NCBI RefSeq assembly: GCF_014202315.1 | Contig: NZ_JACHGN010000006.1 | Location: 310,001 to 374,000 of the forward strand | Origin: Thermocatellispora tengchongensis | GTDB taxonomy: Bacteria > Actinomycetota > Actinomycetes > Streptosporangiales > Streptosporangiaceae | Length of the DNA stretch: 64,000 nucleotides | Direction of reading: 5' to 3' | In this document: one piece after another, positions 52,577 to 61,020 of the stretch | Layout: every line of letters starts with the position of its first letter | Position numbering within the stretch: the first letter of the stretch is position 1 | Translations under genes and position numbers: made by a program | Notes under the pieces: model-generated | Database searches by the model: none | What the model was told of the DNA's origin: nothing | What the model saw: the letters and a program-made list of their open reading frames with translations, nothing else

Positions 52577-53779
52577 ATGCTCGACGGGCTCAAAGTCCTC
52601 AGTTTCTCGCATTTCGTGCAGGGGCCGTCCGCCGCCCAGCACCTCGCCGACCTGGGCGCGGACGTGATCAAGGTGGAGCCGCCCGGCGGCGCGTGGGAGC
52701 GGCGCACGGGCAGCGGCGGGATACGCGTCGGCGGGATCAGCGCCACGTTCCTGGCCGTCAACCGCAACAAGCGCGCCATCGCGGTCGATCTGAAGCACCC
52801 GCGGGCCAAGGAGGCGCTGGTGCCGCTGATCCGCCGCGCGGACGTGGTGCTGGAGAACTACCGGCGCGGCGCCCTGGACCGGCTCGGCCTGGGCTACGAC
52901 GCGGTCCGGGCGATCAAGCCGGACATCATCTACGCCTCCGCGACCGGGTGGGGCGCGAGCGGCCCCATGGCCGACCGGCCGGGCGTGGACCTGCTGGTGC
53001 AGGCCAGGTCGGGGCTGATCTCGGTCACCGGGGACGTCCGCGCGGCGCCCACCGCCGCCGGCACGCCGATCGTGGACCACCACGGCGCGGCGCTGCTCGC
53101 GCTCGGCGTGCTCGCCGCGTACGCGCGCAAGCTGCGCACCGGGCGCGGCGGGCGCGTCGAGTCCAGCCTGCTCGCCGCCGCGCTGGACCTCCAGGCCGAG
53201 TCGCTCACCCTGTACCACGCCGCCGGGCGCGGCCCGGACGGCGTGCGGCGCGACGGCCGGCTCGCGGCCTGGTTCATCGACGCCCCCTACGGCGTGTACG
53301 CGCTCGCCGACGGGCACGCGGTGATCGCGCTGAGCGGCGACATGGACGGCTTCGCGGAGGCGATCGGCTCACCGGAGCTGGCCGCTCTCGGCCCCCAGGC
53401 CCGGCTGCGCGACCGCGACGCCTTCACCCGCGCCCTCGCCGCCGCCCTCGCCACCTGGACGTACCAGCGGCTTGAGGCCGCGCTCGTCCCGCGCGGCTTC
53501 TGGTGCGAGCGGGTGGCCGACTACGACGACGTGGCGCGCGACCCGCAGGTGGCCGCCTGCGGCCTGCTCGCCGAGGCCGAGGTCGCGGGCCGTACGGTGA
53601 CGCTGGTGCGCCACCCCGTGCGCTACGACGGCGAGTCCCCGGCCATCAGGCGGATGCCGCCCGCGCTCGGCGAGCACACGCGGGAGGTCCTGGCCGAGGC
53701 CGGGCTCGCCCCCGCGCTCATCGACGACCTGATCGGCGCCGGGACCCTCGCCGCCCCGGCCGAGGGGAGCGCCGCGTGA
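52577..53779 (+). CDS. Class III (CaiB/BaiF) CoA-transferase
   Basis: A 400-residue family III CoA-transferase: GLKVLSFSHFVQGPSAAQHL, ADLGADVIKVEPPGG, VNRNKRAIAVDLKHP, NYRRGALDRLGLGY, and the catalytic Asp138 in RPGVDLLVQARSG. These enzymes move CoA between carboxylic acids without ATP. The ATG follows GGAG. It starts a four-gene operon (CoA-transferase, reductase, decarboxylase, hydrolase) divergent from the MFS operon with 236 bp between, which holds the control region. It may activate the aromatic or ring-cleaved acid. Confidence 0.92.
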   Translation: MLDGLKVLSFSHFVQGPSAAQHLADLGADVIKVEPPGGAWERRTGSGGIRVGGISATFLAVNRNKRAIAVDLKHPRAKEALVPLIRRADVVLENYRRGALDRLGLGYDAVRAIKPDIIYASATGWGASGPMADRPGVDLLVQARSGLISVTGDVRAAPTAAGTPIVDHHGAALLALGVLAAYARKLRTGRGGRVESSLLAAALDLQAESLTLYHAAGRGPDGVRRDGRLAAWFIDAPYGVYALADGHAVIALSGDMDGFAEAIGSPELAALGPQARLRDRDAFTRALAAALATWTYQRLEAALVPRGFWCERVADYDDVARDPQVAACGLLAEAEVAGRTVTLVRHPVRYDGESPAIRRMPPALGEHTREVLAEAGLAPALIDDLIGAGTLAAPAEGSAA

Positions 53780-54750
53780 AGGCCGTCCTGTGCACCGAGT
53801 ACGGCGGGCCGGAGACGCTGGAGCTCGCCGACCTCGCCCCGCCCGAGCCCGGCCCCGGCGAGGCCGTCGTGGACGTGTCCTACATCGGGCTGAACTTCCA
53901 CGAGACCCTGCTCATCGCCGGACGGCACGTCGTGCGGCCCCGCCCGCCGTTCTCCCCCGGCAGCGAGTACGCCGGCACCGTCACCGCCGTCGGCCCCGGC
54001 GTGACCCGCGTCAAGCCGGGCGACCGGGTGGCGGGCAACGACGAGTACGGCGCCGCCAGGGAACGCATCGCGGTGCCCGCGGACCGGCTCACCGTGCTGC
54101 CCCCCGGCGTGAGCGAGCGGACCGCCGCCGCCCTGCTCGTCGGCTCGGCGACCGCGCTGCACGCCCTGCGCCAGCGGGCCGCGCTCGCACCCGGCGAGAC
54201 CCTGGCCGTGCTCGGCGCGTCGGGCGGGACCGGCCTGGCCGCGACCGAGATCGGCGGGCTGCTCGGCGCCCGTGTGATCGCCTGCGCGTCCTCGCCCGAG
54301 CGGACCGCCTTCCTGCGCGCCCGCGGCGCGGACGAGACCGTCGACTACACCGCCCGCGACCTGAAGACCGAGCTCAAGCGGCTCACCGGCGGGCAGGGTG
54401 TGGACGTCGTGTTCGATCCCGTCGGCGGCCCGTACACCGAGCCCGCCCTGCGCGCGCTCGGCTGGCGCGGCCGGCACCTCGTGGTCGGCTTCGCCGCCGG
54501 GGACATCCCCCGGCTCCCGTTGAACCTGCCCCTGGTCAAAGGCTGCGCCGTGCTCGGGGTCTTCTTCGGCGAGTTCACCCGCCGGGAGCCCGGGGCGCAC
54601 GCCGCCAACCTGGAGCAGATCTTCCAGTGGGCCGCCGACGGCCGCCTCGAACCCCACGTGCACGCCGAGCTGCCCCTCGACGCCTGCGCCGAAGGGCTCG
54701 GCATCCTCGCCCGCCGCGAGGCGAGGGGAAAGGTCCTGCTCCGGCTGTGA
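53776..54750 (+). CDS. Medium-chain reductase, NADPH:quinone oxidoreductase type
   Basis: A 324-residue zinc-free MDR protein: VDVSYIGLNFHETLLIAG, GSEYAGTVTAVGPGVTRVKP, nucleotide-binding GASGGTGLAA, VIACASSPER and DVVFDPVGGPYTEPAL. Such proteins reduce enones or quinones with NADPH. In this operon reduction of an unsaturated ring-cleavage product or its CoA ester is plausible. The GTG overlaps the CoA-transferase stop by four bases after a GAGGGGAG site, and its own stop overlaps the next start. Confidence 0.92.
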   Translation: MKAVLCTEYGGPETLELADLAPPEPGPGEAVVDVSYIGLNFHETLLIAGRHVVRPRPPFSPGSEYAGTVTAVGPGVTRVKPGDRVAGNDEYGAARERIAVPADRLTVLPPGVSERTAAALLVGSATALHALRQRAALAPGETLAVLGASGGTGLAATEIGGLLGARVIACASSPERTAFLRARGADETVDYTARDLKTELKRLTGGQGVDVVFDPVGGPYTEPALRALGWRGRHLVVGFAAGDIPRLPLNLPLVKGCAVLGVFFGEFTRREPGAHAANLEQIFQWAADGRLEPHVHAELPLDACAEGLGILARREARGKVLLRL

Positions 54751-55793
54751 CAGCGCCCCTCGTCGTGGACGTGCACGCCCACGCCATGCCCATGCCCCTG
54801 CTGCGCCGCCTGGCCGCCCGCGGCCTGGCCGACCTGTCCGGCGTCTCCCGGGGCGTCGTCGTGCTGGACCCCGCCGTCAGCGGCGTCGGTCCCGACACGC
54901 CCCTGCCGCTGGACGCCGCCCAGTACGACCCGGCGTCCCGCCTGTCCGCCATGGACGCCGCGGGCGTGGACGTCCGGGTGGTGTCCCTGCCCCCGTTCCT
55001 GCTCTGCTCCACCGCCGGCGACCCCCGACTGGCCCGGGACGTGATCGGGCACGGCAACGACGAGCTGGCGGCGTACGCGGCGCGGGCCCCCGGTCGGCTG
55101 CTCGCCCTGGGCTCGGTCCCGCTCGGCCTGCCCGGCGCCGCCGAGGAGGCCCGCCGCTGCCTGGACCGGCTCGGCATGGCCGGGCTCGCGCTCGGCACCC
55201 GAGGCGCCGGACGCGAGCTGGACGACCCGGTCAACGACGAGCTGTGGGCCCTGCTCGCCGAGCGGCGCGCCTTCGCGTTCCTGCACCCCAGCGGGGTGCC
55301 CGACCCGCACCGGCAGCGCGACTACTGGCTGCCCCAGCTCGTCGGCTACCCGATGGAGACCGCGCTCGCCGTGGCGCGCCTGGTGTTCGGCGGCGTGCTG
55401 GAGCGCTTCGCCCCGCGCATCTGCCTGGCGCACGGCGGCGGGTGCCTGCCGTCGCTGCGCGGCAGGCTGGACCTGGGCTGGTCCCGCAAGCCCGTCGCCC
55501 GCACCACCGTGCTCCCGCCCGGCGAGCTGATCGGCCGCCTCTACTACGACACGGCCGTGTTCTCCGCCACGGCCCTGCGCCGGCTGGTCGCCGACGTGGG
55601 CGCCGGGCACGTGCTCCTCGGCACCGACGACCCCTTCGAGCTGGCCGACCGCGACCCGCTCGGCACCGTGGCCGCGCTCGCCCTCGGCCCCGGCGACGCC
55701 GCCGCGATCCTGGGCGGCACCGCCGCGGCACTGCTGGCCATCGACACCCCTATCCCCGGCAACCGGACCCTCGACAAGGAGACACGCCCATGA
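54747..55793 (+). CDS. Amidohydrolase-2 family decarboxylase, ACMSD-like
   Basis: A 348-residue TIM-barrel enzyme of the 2-amino-3-carboxymuconate 6-semialdehyde decarboxylase group. The zinc ligands are in place: His10 and His12 (DVHAHAMP), His180 (FLHPSG), His229 (LAHGGG) and Asp294 (GTDDPFE), nearly the numbering of bacterial ACMSD (His9, His11, His177, His228, Asp294). It would remove CO2 from the ring-opened product of the nearby 3-hydroxyanthranilate dioxygenase. Related enzymes act on other carboxylates, such as gamma-resorcylate, so the substrate is inferred from context. Confidence 0.88.
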   Translation: MTAPLVVDVHAHAMPMPLLRRLAARGLADLSGVSRGVVVLDPAVSGVGPDTPLPLDAAQYDPASRLSAMDAAGVDVRVVSLPPFLLCSTAGDPRLARDVIGHGNDELAAYAARAPGRLLALGSVPLGLPGAAEEARRCLDRLGMAGLALGTRGAGRELDDPVNDELWALLAERRAFAFLHPSGVPDPHRQRDYWLPQLVGYPMETALAVARLVFGGVLERFAPRICLAHGGGCLPSLRGRLDLGWSRKPVARTTVLPPGELIGRLYYDTAVFSATALRRLVADVGAGHVLLGTDDPFELADRDPLGTVAALALGPGDAAAILGGTAAALLAIDTPIPGNRTLDKETRP

Positions 55794-56626
55794 CCACGCC
55801 ACCCATGACCCGCAACCCGGAGATCGGCGAGACCGTCACGGCGGCCGGCGTACGCACCAACTACCTCGCCGCGGGTTCGGGGGAGGAGACCGTCGTCCTG
55901 GTGCACGGCTCGGGGCCGGGCGTCAGCGCGTACGCGAACTGGCGCCTGGTCGTCCCGGAGCTGGCCGGCCGCTTCCGGGTGCTCGCCCCCGACATGGCCG
56001 GCTTCGGCCACTCCGAGCGTCCCGGGCCCGCCGCCTACGGACTGGAGGCGTGGTCGGCCCAGCTCGTCGGGCTGCTCGACGCGCTCGGCGTCGCCCGCGC
56101 CCACATCGTGGGCAACAGCTTCGGGGGCGCCATCGCGCTGCACGTCGCCGCGCACCACCCGGAGCGCGTGGGCAAGCTGGTCCTCATGGGCAGCATGGGC
56201 GTGCCCTTCCCGATCACCGAGGGCCTGGAGCGGGTCTGGGGCTACACCCCGTCGGTGGCGAACATGCGGGCGGTGCTCGACGTCTTCGCGTACTCGCCCG
56301 GCCTGGTCGGCGACGACCTGGCCCGCGTACGCCACGAGGCCAGCGTCCGGCCGGGCGTGCAGGAGGCGTTCGCGTCGATGTTCCCCGCCCCCAGGCAGCG
56401 CTGGGTCGAGGCGATGACCACCCCCGACGACCTCCTGCGCGCCCTGCCGCACCGGGTGCTGCTCGTCCACGGCCGCGAGGACCGGGTGATCCCGCTGGAG
56501 ACCTCGCTGCGCCTGGCCACCCTGATCGAGCGCGCGGACCTGCTGGTGTTCTCGCACTGCGGCCACTGGTCCATGATCGAGCGCAACGCCGACTTCACCC
56601 GCGCCGTGCGCGACTTCCTGTCCTGA
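55790..56626 (+). CDS. Alpha/beta-hydrolase, meta-cleavage product hydrolase-like
   Basis: A 278-residue alpha/beta-hydrolase with the C-C hydrolase pattern: YLAAGSGEETVVLVHGSGPG, SAYANWRLVVPELAG, nucleophile GNSFGGAIALHVA, Asp in HGREDRVIPLETSLRLA and His in FSHCGHWSMIERNADF. GSGPGVSAYANWR and GHWSMIE are typical of 2-hydroxymuconic-semialdehyde hydrolases (XylF/DmpD/TodF). It cleaves a C-C bond in ring-opened products. Last gene of the operon; ATG overlaps the previous stop and follows AAGGAG. Confidence 0.9.
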   Translation: MTTPPMTRNPEIGETVTAAGVRTNYLAAGSGEETVVLVHGSGPGVSAYANWRLVVPELAGRFRVLAPDMAGFGHSERPGPAAYGLEAWSAQLVGLLDALGVARAHIVGNSFGGAIALHVAAHHPERVGKLVLMGSMGVPFPITEGLERVWGYTPSVANMRAVLDVFAYSPGLVGDDLARVRHEASVRPGVQEAFASMFPAPRQRWVEAMTTPDDLLRALPHRVLLVHGREDRVIPLETSLRLATLIERADLLVFSHCGHWSMIERNADFTRAVRDFLS

Positions 56627-56669
56627 AACCGGCCGTTGCCTCCCTTCGCCGGGCTGTTTCCCTGAGGGC

Positions 56670-56819
56670 ATGAGGACGAGGCGCGGGGCCCTGCTCAGGC
56701 TGCTCGTGGTGGCGCTGGTGGTGGCCGTCGCGCTGAGCGCGGGCGCGGTGTGGCTCGTCGATCTCGTGCGTGACGCGATCACGGCCCGTATTCCGATGGC
56801 GGGCGACCCGATGCCGTGA
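56670..56819 (+). CDS. Small single-pass membrane protein
   Basis: A 49-residue frame with basic N-terminus MRTRRGALLR, one long hydrophobic helix (LLVVALVVAVALSAGAVWLV) and a short tail with DLVRDAITARIP. GAGGG precedes the ATG closely. It lies 44 bp after the hydrolase operon. No family is recognised; the coherent N-in topology favours a real gene, but it is short. Confidence 0.45.
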   Translation: MRTRRGALLRLLVVALVVAVALSAGAVWLVDLVRDAITARIPMAGDPMP

Positions 56820-56968
56820 AAAGAGCCGGGCAATGCGTACCGCCTATTCCGGAATATCGTCATAACGTGTACGGCGCACGCCATTTTTGCGCGGCGCCTC
56901 GTGGACTTTCCCATCGGCTTGGTGTCTCATGTAGCCGCTGATTTCGGCAGGCTCACGAGGAGGCATAC

Positions 56969-58138
56969 ATGGCCGATTTCCGGAAAATAGCGGCATTCGT
57001 CGTCGCGGTCACGGCCCCGCTCGGCGCGGCTCCGGTCGCGAGCGCGAACGCGCAGGCGGCGGAGGGGCGCGAGACGGGAGAGGTGCGCATCACCCGGTTC
57101 CTCGGCGAACAGCGCCTTCCGCACAAACCAGAAATCCGGGGAACGGTCATGGGCGGTTTCTCGGGTTTCGACCGTGACCCGGTCACCGGCACCTGGTATT
57201 TCATCTCCGACGACAGATGGAGGTACAACCCGGCGCGCTTCTATACCGGTCAACTGGACATCGACCGGGTGAGCGGGGCGTTCCGCGGAGTCCGCGTCAC
57301 CGGCGTCACCACCTTCAAACAGGCCGACGGCCGGCCGTACCCCGCCTACGGCAGGCCGGGCTCGGCCGATCCCGAGACGATCCGCTTCGACCCGCGCACC
57401 GGGCGGCTGTTGTGGGCGCACGAGGGCGACCGCCCCGACGCCGCCCACCGCGACATCCCGCTCTCGCAGCTCTTCGTGCGGTGGACCGACCGCAGGGGCC
57501 GGCACCTCGGCGGGCTGCCGATCCCGCGCAACCTGATCATGACCGAGACCGAGCGCGGCCCGCGGCGCAACTACGGCTTCGAGGGGCTGACGCTCGCCCC
57601 GAACTCCATCGCCGCCGTGGCCGAGGGGCCGCGCTACGAGGACGGCCGGCCGCCGAGCGTGTACCGGGGCGCGCCGGCCCGCATCACCGTCTGGGACCGC
57701 GGCGGCCGGCTGCGCGCCCAGTACGCCTACCCGCTCGACCGGCTGCCCGCCGAGCCCAGCCCCGAGACCGGCGGGGCCGACAGCGGCGTGTCGGAGATCC
57801 TGGCGCTGGACGACCACCGCTACCTCGCGCTGGAACGGTCCTGGGTCGAGGGCTCCGGCTACTTCACCAAGCTCTACGAGATCGACCTGCGCGGCGCGAC
57901 CAACGTCCTGGCCCGCAACAGCCTGGCCGACGGCCGTCCGTACCGTCCGGTGCGCAAGCGCCTGGTCCTGGACCTGACCCGCTTCGGCCACCCGGCGCAG
58001 AACCTGGAGGGCCTGGCCTGGGGCCCGCGCCTGGCGTCCGGCGAGTGCACGCTGGTGACCGGCTCCGACGACAACTTCGACTCCCGCGAGGTCACCCAGT
58101 TCCTCGCCTTCGCCACCCGCGCGTGCCCGCGCCCGTAG
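56969..58138 (+). CDS. Secreted esterase-like phytase-domain protein
   Basis: A 389-residue exported protein. A signal peptide ends near residue 31 (NAQA-AE), followed by the esterase-like-phytase propeller: GGFSGFDRDPVTGTWYFISD, ADPETIRFDPRTGRLLWAHE, NYGFEGLTLAP, VSEILALDDHRYLALERS and a final QNLEGLAWGP. The domain is found in phytase-like and phosphodiesterase-like proteins; catalytic details are poorly known. It may scavenge phosphate outside the cell. The ATG follows GAGGAGG with five bases. It is monocistronic. Confidence 0.88.
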   Translation: MADFRKIAAFVVAVTAPLGAAPVASANAQAAEGRETGEVRITRFLGEQRLPHKPEIRGTVMGGFSGFDRDPVTGTWYFISDDRWRYNPARFYTGQLDIDRVSGAFRGVRVTGVTTFKQADGRPYPAYGRPGSADPETIRFDPRTGRLLWAHEGDRPDAAHRDIPLSQLFVRWTDRRGRHLGGLPIPRNLIMTETERGPRRNYGFEGLTLAPNSIAAVAEGPRYEDGRPPSVYRGAPARITVWDRGGRLRAQYAYPLDRLPAEPSPETGGADSGVSEILALDDHRYLALERSWVEGSGYFTKLYEIDLRGATNVLARNSLADGRPYRPVRKRLVLDLTRFGHPAQNLEGLAWGPRLASGECTLVTGSDDNFDSREVTQFLAFATRACPRP

Positions 58139-58181
58139 CCGCGCCGTCCTGAGCGTACGCCGTTTCCGCAGATCAGAGACC

Positions 58182-58205
58182 GGGGCATGACATCTGTCAT
58201 GCCCC
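58182..58205. promoter_or_regulatory. Perfect 24-bp palindrome before the ABC/two-component operon
   Basis: Two 11-bp arms, GGGGCATGACA and TGTCATGCCCC, flank a TC centre with no mismatch. It lies 55 bp before the ABC ATPase start and 43 bp after the esterase stop. The core ATGACA..TGTCAT is like operators of DesR-type response regulators, and the last gene of the downstream operon encodes such a regulator. Autoregulation by that protein is inferred. A terminator role for the upstream gene is possible but the position favours an operator. Confidence 0.7.
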
Positions 58206-58259
58206 GATCCGTCGGTTCGGCACTTGAGGGGGCCGGACCGCGCGCCGCACGCTTTGACC

Positions 58260-59177
58260 ATGACCCTTACGACGGCGCCCGCGATCGAACTGCGCGGGTT
58301 GCGCAAGAGTTTCGGCCAGGTACGCGCCGTGGACGGCATCGACCTGACGGTCGGCGGCGGCGAGGTCGTGGCGCTGCTCGGCCCCAACGGCGCGGGCAAG
58401 ACGACCACCCTCGACATGCTGCTCGGCCTCCAGCCGCCCGACTCCGGCGAGATCAAGGTGCTCGGCGGCAGCGTCCAGGACGCGATCCGCCGCGGCAAGA
58501 TCGGCGCGGTGCTGCAGGAGGGCGAGCTGCTGCCGGGCACGACCGTGCGCGAGCTGATCGCGACGATGTCGGCGCTCCAGCCCGACCCGATGCCGCTGGA
58601 CGAGGTGATCGAGCACGCCGAGCTGGGCGGGCTGCTCCAGCGCAAGACCGACAAGCTGTCCGGCGGCGAGACGCAGCGGGTCAGGTTCGCCCTGGCCCTG
58701 GTGGGCGACCCCGAGCTGCTGGTGATGGACGAGCCGACCGCGGCGATGGACGTCACCGCCCGGCGCTCGTTCTGGGCCGCGATCCGCAACCTCGCCGCAG
58801 CCGGTCGTACGATCTTGTTCAGCACCCACTATCTGGAGGAGGCCGACACGATCGCCGACCGGATCGTGCTCCTCGCGGCCGGGCGGGTGGCCGCCGACGG
58901 GCCCACGACCGAGATCCGCGCGGTCGCCGCGGCCCGGGTCGTACGCTTCACGCTGCCCGGCGCCGACCGCGACGAGCTGATGCTGCTGCCCGGCGCCGAC
59001 GGGGTCGAGGTGCACGGCGCGGCCGTGACCATCAGGTCGGCCGACAGTGACACCCTGCTGCGCGCGATGCTGGAGCGCTACCGCGACGCCCGCGACGTCG
59101 AGGTGGCGACCGCGCCCCTGGCCGACGCCGTGTTCGCGCTCACCGAGCGCCGGGAGCGGGACGAGGTGGCCGCGTGA
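58260..59177 (+). CDS. ABC transporter ATP-binding protein, exporter type
   Basis: A 305-residue ATPase of the DrrA/CcmA-like exporter group: Walker A LLGPNGAGKTTT, Q-loop in VLQEGELL, signature LSGGETQRV, Walker B LLVMDEPTAAMD and switch His in STHYLEE. A C-terminal extension of about 95 residues follows. It powers the membrane protein encoded next with an overlapping GTG. No ribosome binding site precedes the ATG at 58260, so it may be leaderless. Its operon with a kinase and regulator suggests export of an antibiotic or lipid in response to envelope signals. Confidence 0.93.
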   Translation: MTLTTAPAIELRGLRKSFGQVRAVDGIDLTVGGGEVVALLGPNGAGKTTTLDMLLGLQPPDSGEIKVLGGSVQDAIRRGKIGAVLQEGELLPGTTVRELIATMSALQPDPMPLDEVIEHAELGGLLQRKTDKLSGGETQRVRFALALVGDPELLVMDEPTAAMDVTARRSFWAAIRNLAAAGRTILFSTHYLEEADTIADRIVLLAAGRVAADGPTTEIRAVAAARVVRFTLPGADRDELMLLPGADGVEVHGAAVTIRSADSDTLLRAMLERYRDARDVEVATAPLADAVFALTERRERDEVAA

Positions 59178-59899
59178 TCGCCTACCTGCGCCTGGAGGTG
59201 CTGCGCTCGCTGCGCAGCGGCGGCTACCTCGCCTACACCATCGCCTTCCCCGCCACGTTCTACCTGCTGTTCACCTTGATCATGCAGGCTGGGCCGATGG
59301 CGAACGGCACCCAGTACGAGGCGTACTTCATGGTGTCCATGGCCCTGTACGGCACGATCGGCGCCGGGCTCACCTCGGTGGGCTCCCGCATCGCGCTGGA
59401 GCGGACCAAGGGCTGGACCCGCCAGCTCGCGCTCAGCCCGCTGCGGCCCCGCGCGTACGTCGGGGTCAAGGTGGCCACCGGCGCGATGCTGTCGGTGCCG
59501 GTGATCGGGCTGATCATGCTGGCCGGCTGGCTCGTCAACGACGTGTCGCTGCCCTGGTACACCTGGCTGGCCCTGGTGCCCGCGCTGGTCGTGGGCGGGC
59601 TGCCGTTCGCCGCGCTGGGCATCGCCATCGGCTACACCTTCCGCGACGAGGTCGCCCAGATGGTCTCGCTGGCGGTGTACTTCGTCTTCTCCATGGCGGG
59701 CGGGCTGTGGATGCCGGCCATGGTGTTCCCCGACTGGCTGGAGTCGATCTCCCACGTGCTGCCGACGTACCAGGCGGGCGAGCTGTCCTGGCGGCTGCTC
59801 GCCGGGGACCAGCCGGTCAGCGCGGGCACCGCGATCCTGGCCGCCTGGACGGCCGCGTTCGTGGCGCTGGCCGTCTGGCGCTACCGGCGGACGGCCTGA
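59174..59899 (+). CDS. ABC-2 type transporter membrane protein
   Basis: A 241-residue, six-helix ABC-2 permease. It starts MIAYLRLEVLRSLRS with a cytoplasmic amphipathic segment, and shows AYTIAFPATFYLLFTLIM, ERTKGWTRQLALSPLRPRAY (the cytoplasmic coupling region) and a late SMAGGLWMPAMVFPDWLE. GTG overlaps the ATPase stop by four bases. It forms the pore of the exporter. Confidence 0.93.
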   Translation: MIAYLRLEVLRSLRSGGYLAYTIAFPATFYLLFTLIMQAGPMANGTQYEAYFMVSMALYGTIGAGLTSVGSRIALERTKGWTRQLALSPLRPRAYVGVKVATGAMLSVPVIGLIMLAGWLVNDVSLPWYTWLALVPALVVGGLPFAALGIAIGYTFRDEVAQMVSLAVYFVFSMAGGLWMPAMVFPDWLESISHVLPTYQAGELSWRLLAGDQPVSAGTAILAAWTAAFVALAVWRYRRTA

Positions 59900-59904
59900 C
59901 GACC

Positions 59905-61020
59905 ATGGACACCACACGCCAGGTACAGGTCCTGAGCTGCGGCTTCGTCGGATTCCTCGGCTTTCCGGCGGCCGAGCTGGCCGGGCTCGGCCTGTCCTGG
60001 CCGGGCGTGACGGCGGCGGTGGCGGGCCTGGTGGCGTTCGGCGCGCTGTTCGCCTGGGTCATGTGGCACAACGTGCCGCGCCCGCACACCGCCGCCACGC
60101 CGTATGCCCTGGCCGCCATGGTGGTCACGGCGGTGGCGCTGCAGTTCCTGCTGGGCACCGCCTGGCTGGTCACGGCGTCGTTCTACCTGGCCACCCTGCT
60201 GATCCTGGTGCTGCCGCGGCGCCACTGGCCACTGGCTCTGGCCGGCTTCTGGGCCGGGCACGTCGCACTGGGCGTGCTGGTGCTGGAGGAGTCGCCCGGG
60301 GTCGCGGCGCTGCGCGGCGTGGCCATCCTGGTGTACGGGGGCGCGCTCGGCGCCGCGTACTGGCTGATGGAGATGGCCGCCGAGCTGCGGGCCGCGCGGG
60401 CGGAGCTGGCCCGCGCGGCGATCTCGGCCGAGCGGCTGCGCATCGCCCGCGACCTGCACGACGTGCTCGGCCAGCGGCTCACCGAGGTCGTGCTGAAGGC
60501 CGAGCTGTCGGCCCGGCTGGCGGCCGCCTCCCCGGAGCGGGCCGCGGACGAGATGCGCGAGGTGAGCAGGAGCGCGCGGGAGATACTGGGCGAGGTGCGC
60601 GCGACCGTCTCCGGCTACCGCGAGGCGTCCCTGGGCAGCGAGATCGCCACCGCCCGCGAGACCGCCAGGGCCGCGGGCATCGAGCTGACCGTGAACCTGC
60701 CCGGCTCACCGCCCCCGCCCGAGGTGGACCGGGCGGCGGCGTGGGTGGTCCGCGAGGGGGTGACCAACGTGCTGCGCCACAGCATGGCCCGATCCTGCAC
60801 GATCAGCGTCGGCGAGGAGGCCGCCCTCGGGTGCGCGCGGGCGTACGTGGTGACGGTCGCCGACGACGGCCCCGCGCACGGGTCCCGGCCCCGCGCCGAA
60901 CCCGGCACCGGGCTGACCGGCCTGTCGGAGCGGCTGGCCGCGCTCGGCGGCGATCTGTCCGTCTCCGCGGAGGAGGAGTCGTTCATGCTGCGCGCGCGCA
61001 TCCCGGAGCGGGCCGCGTGA
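59905..61020 (+). CDS. DesK-like sensor histidine kinase
   Basis: A 371-residue kinase with five or six membrane helices in residues 8-157, a short coiled coil, phosphoacceptor His185 in IARDLHDVLGQRLTEV, and an ATPase domain with REGVTNVLRHS (N box), VADDGPAHG and GTGLTGLSERLAALGG. The DLHDxLGQxL motif and helix-only sensor are like DesK, which senses membrane fluidity. It would phosphorylate the regulator encoded next. The ATG is five bases after the permease stop. Confidence 0.92.
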   Translation: MDTTRQVQVLSCGFVGFLGFPAAELAGLGLSWPGVTAAVAGLVAFGALFAWVMWHNVPRPHTAATPYALAAMVVTAVALQFLLGTAWLVTASFYLATLLILVLPRRHWPLALAGFWAGHVALGVLVLEESPGVAALRGVAILVYGGALGAAYWLMEMAAELRAARAELARAAISAERLRIARDLHDVLGQRLTEVVLKAELSARLAAASPERAADEMREVSRSAREILGEVRATVSGYREASLGSEIATARETARAAGIELTVNLPGSPPPPEVDRAAAWVVREGVTNVLRHSMARSCTISVGEEAALGCARAYVVTVADDGPAHGSRPRAEPGTGLTGLSERLAALGGDLSVSAEEESFMLRARIPERAA

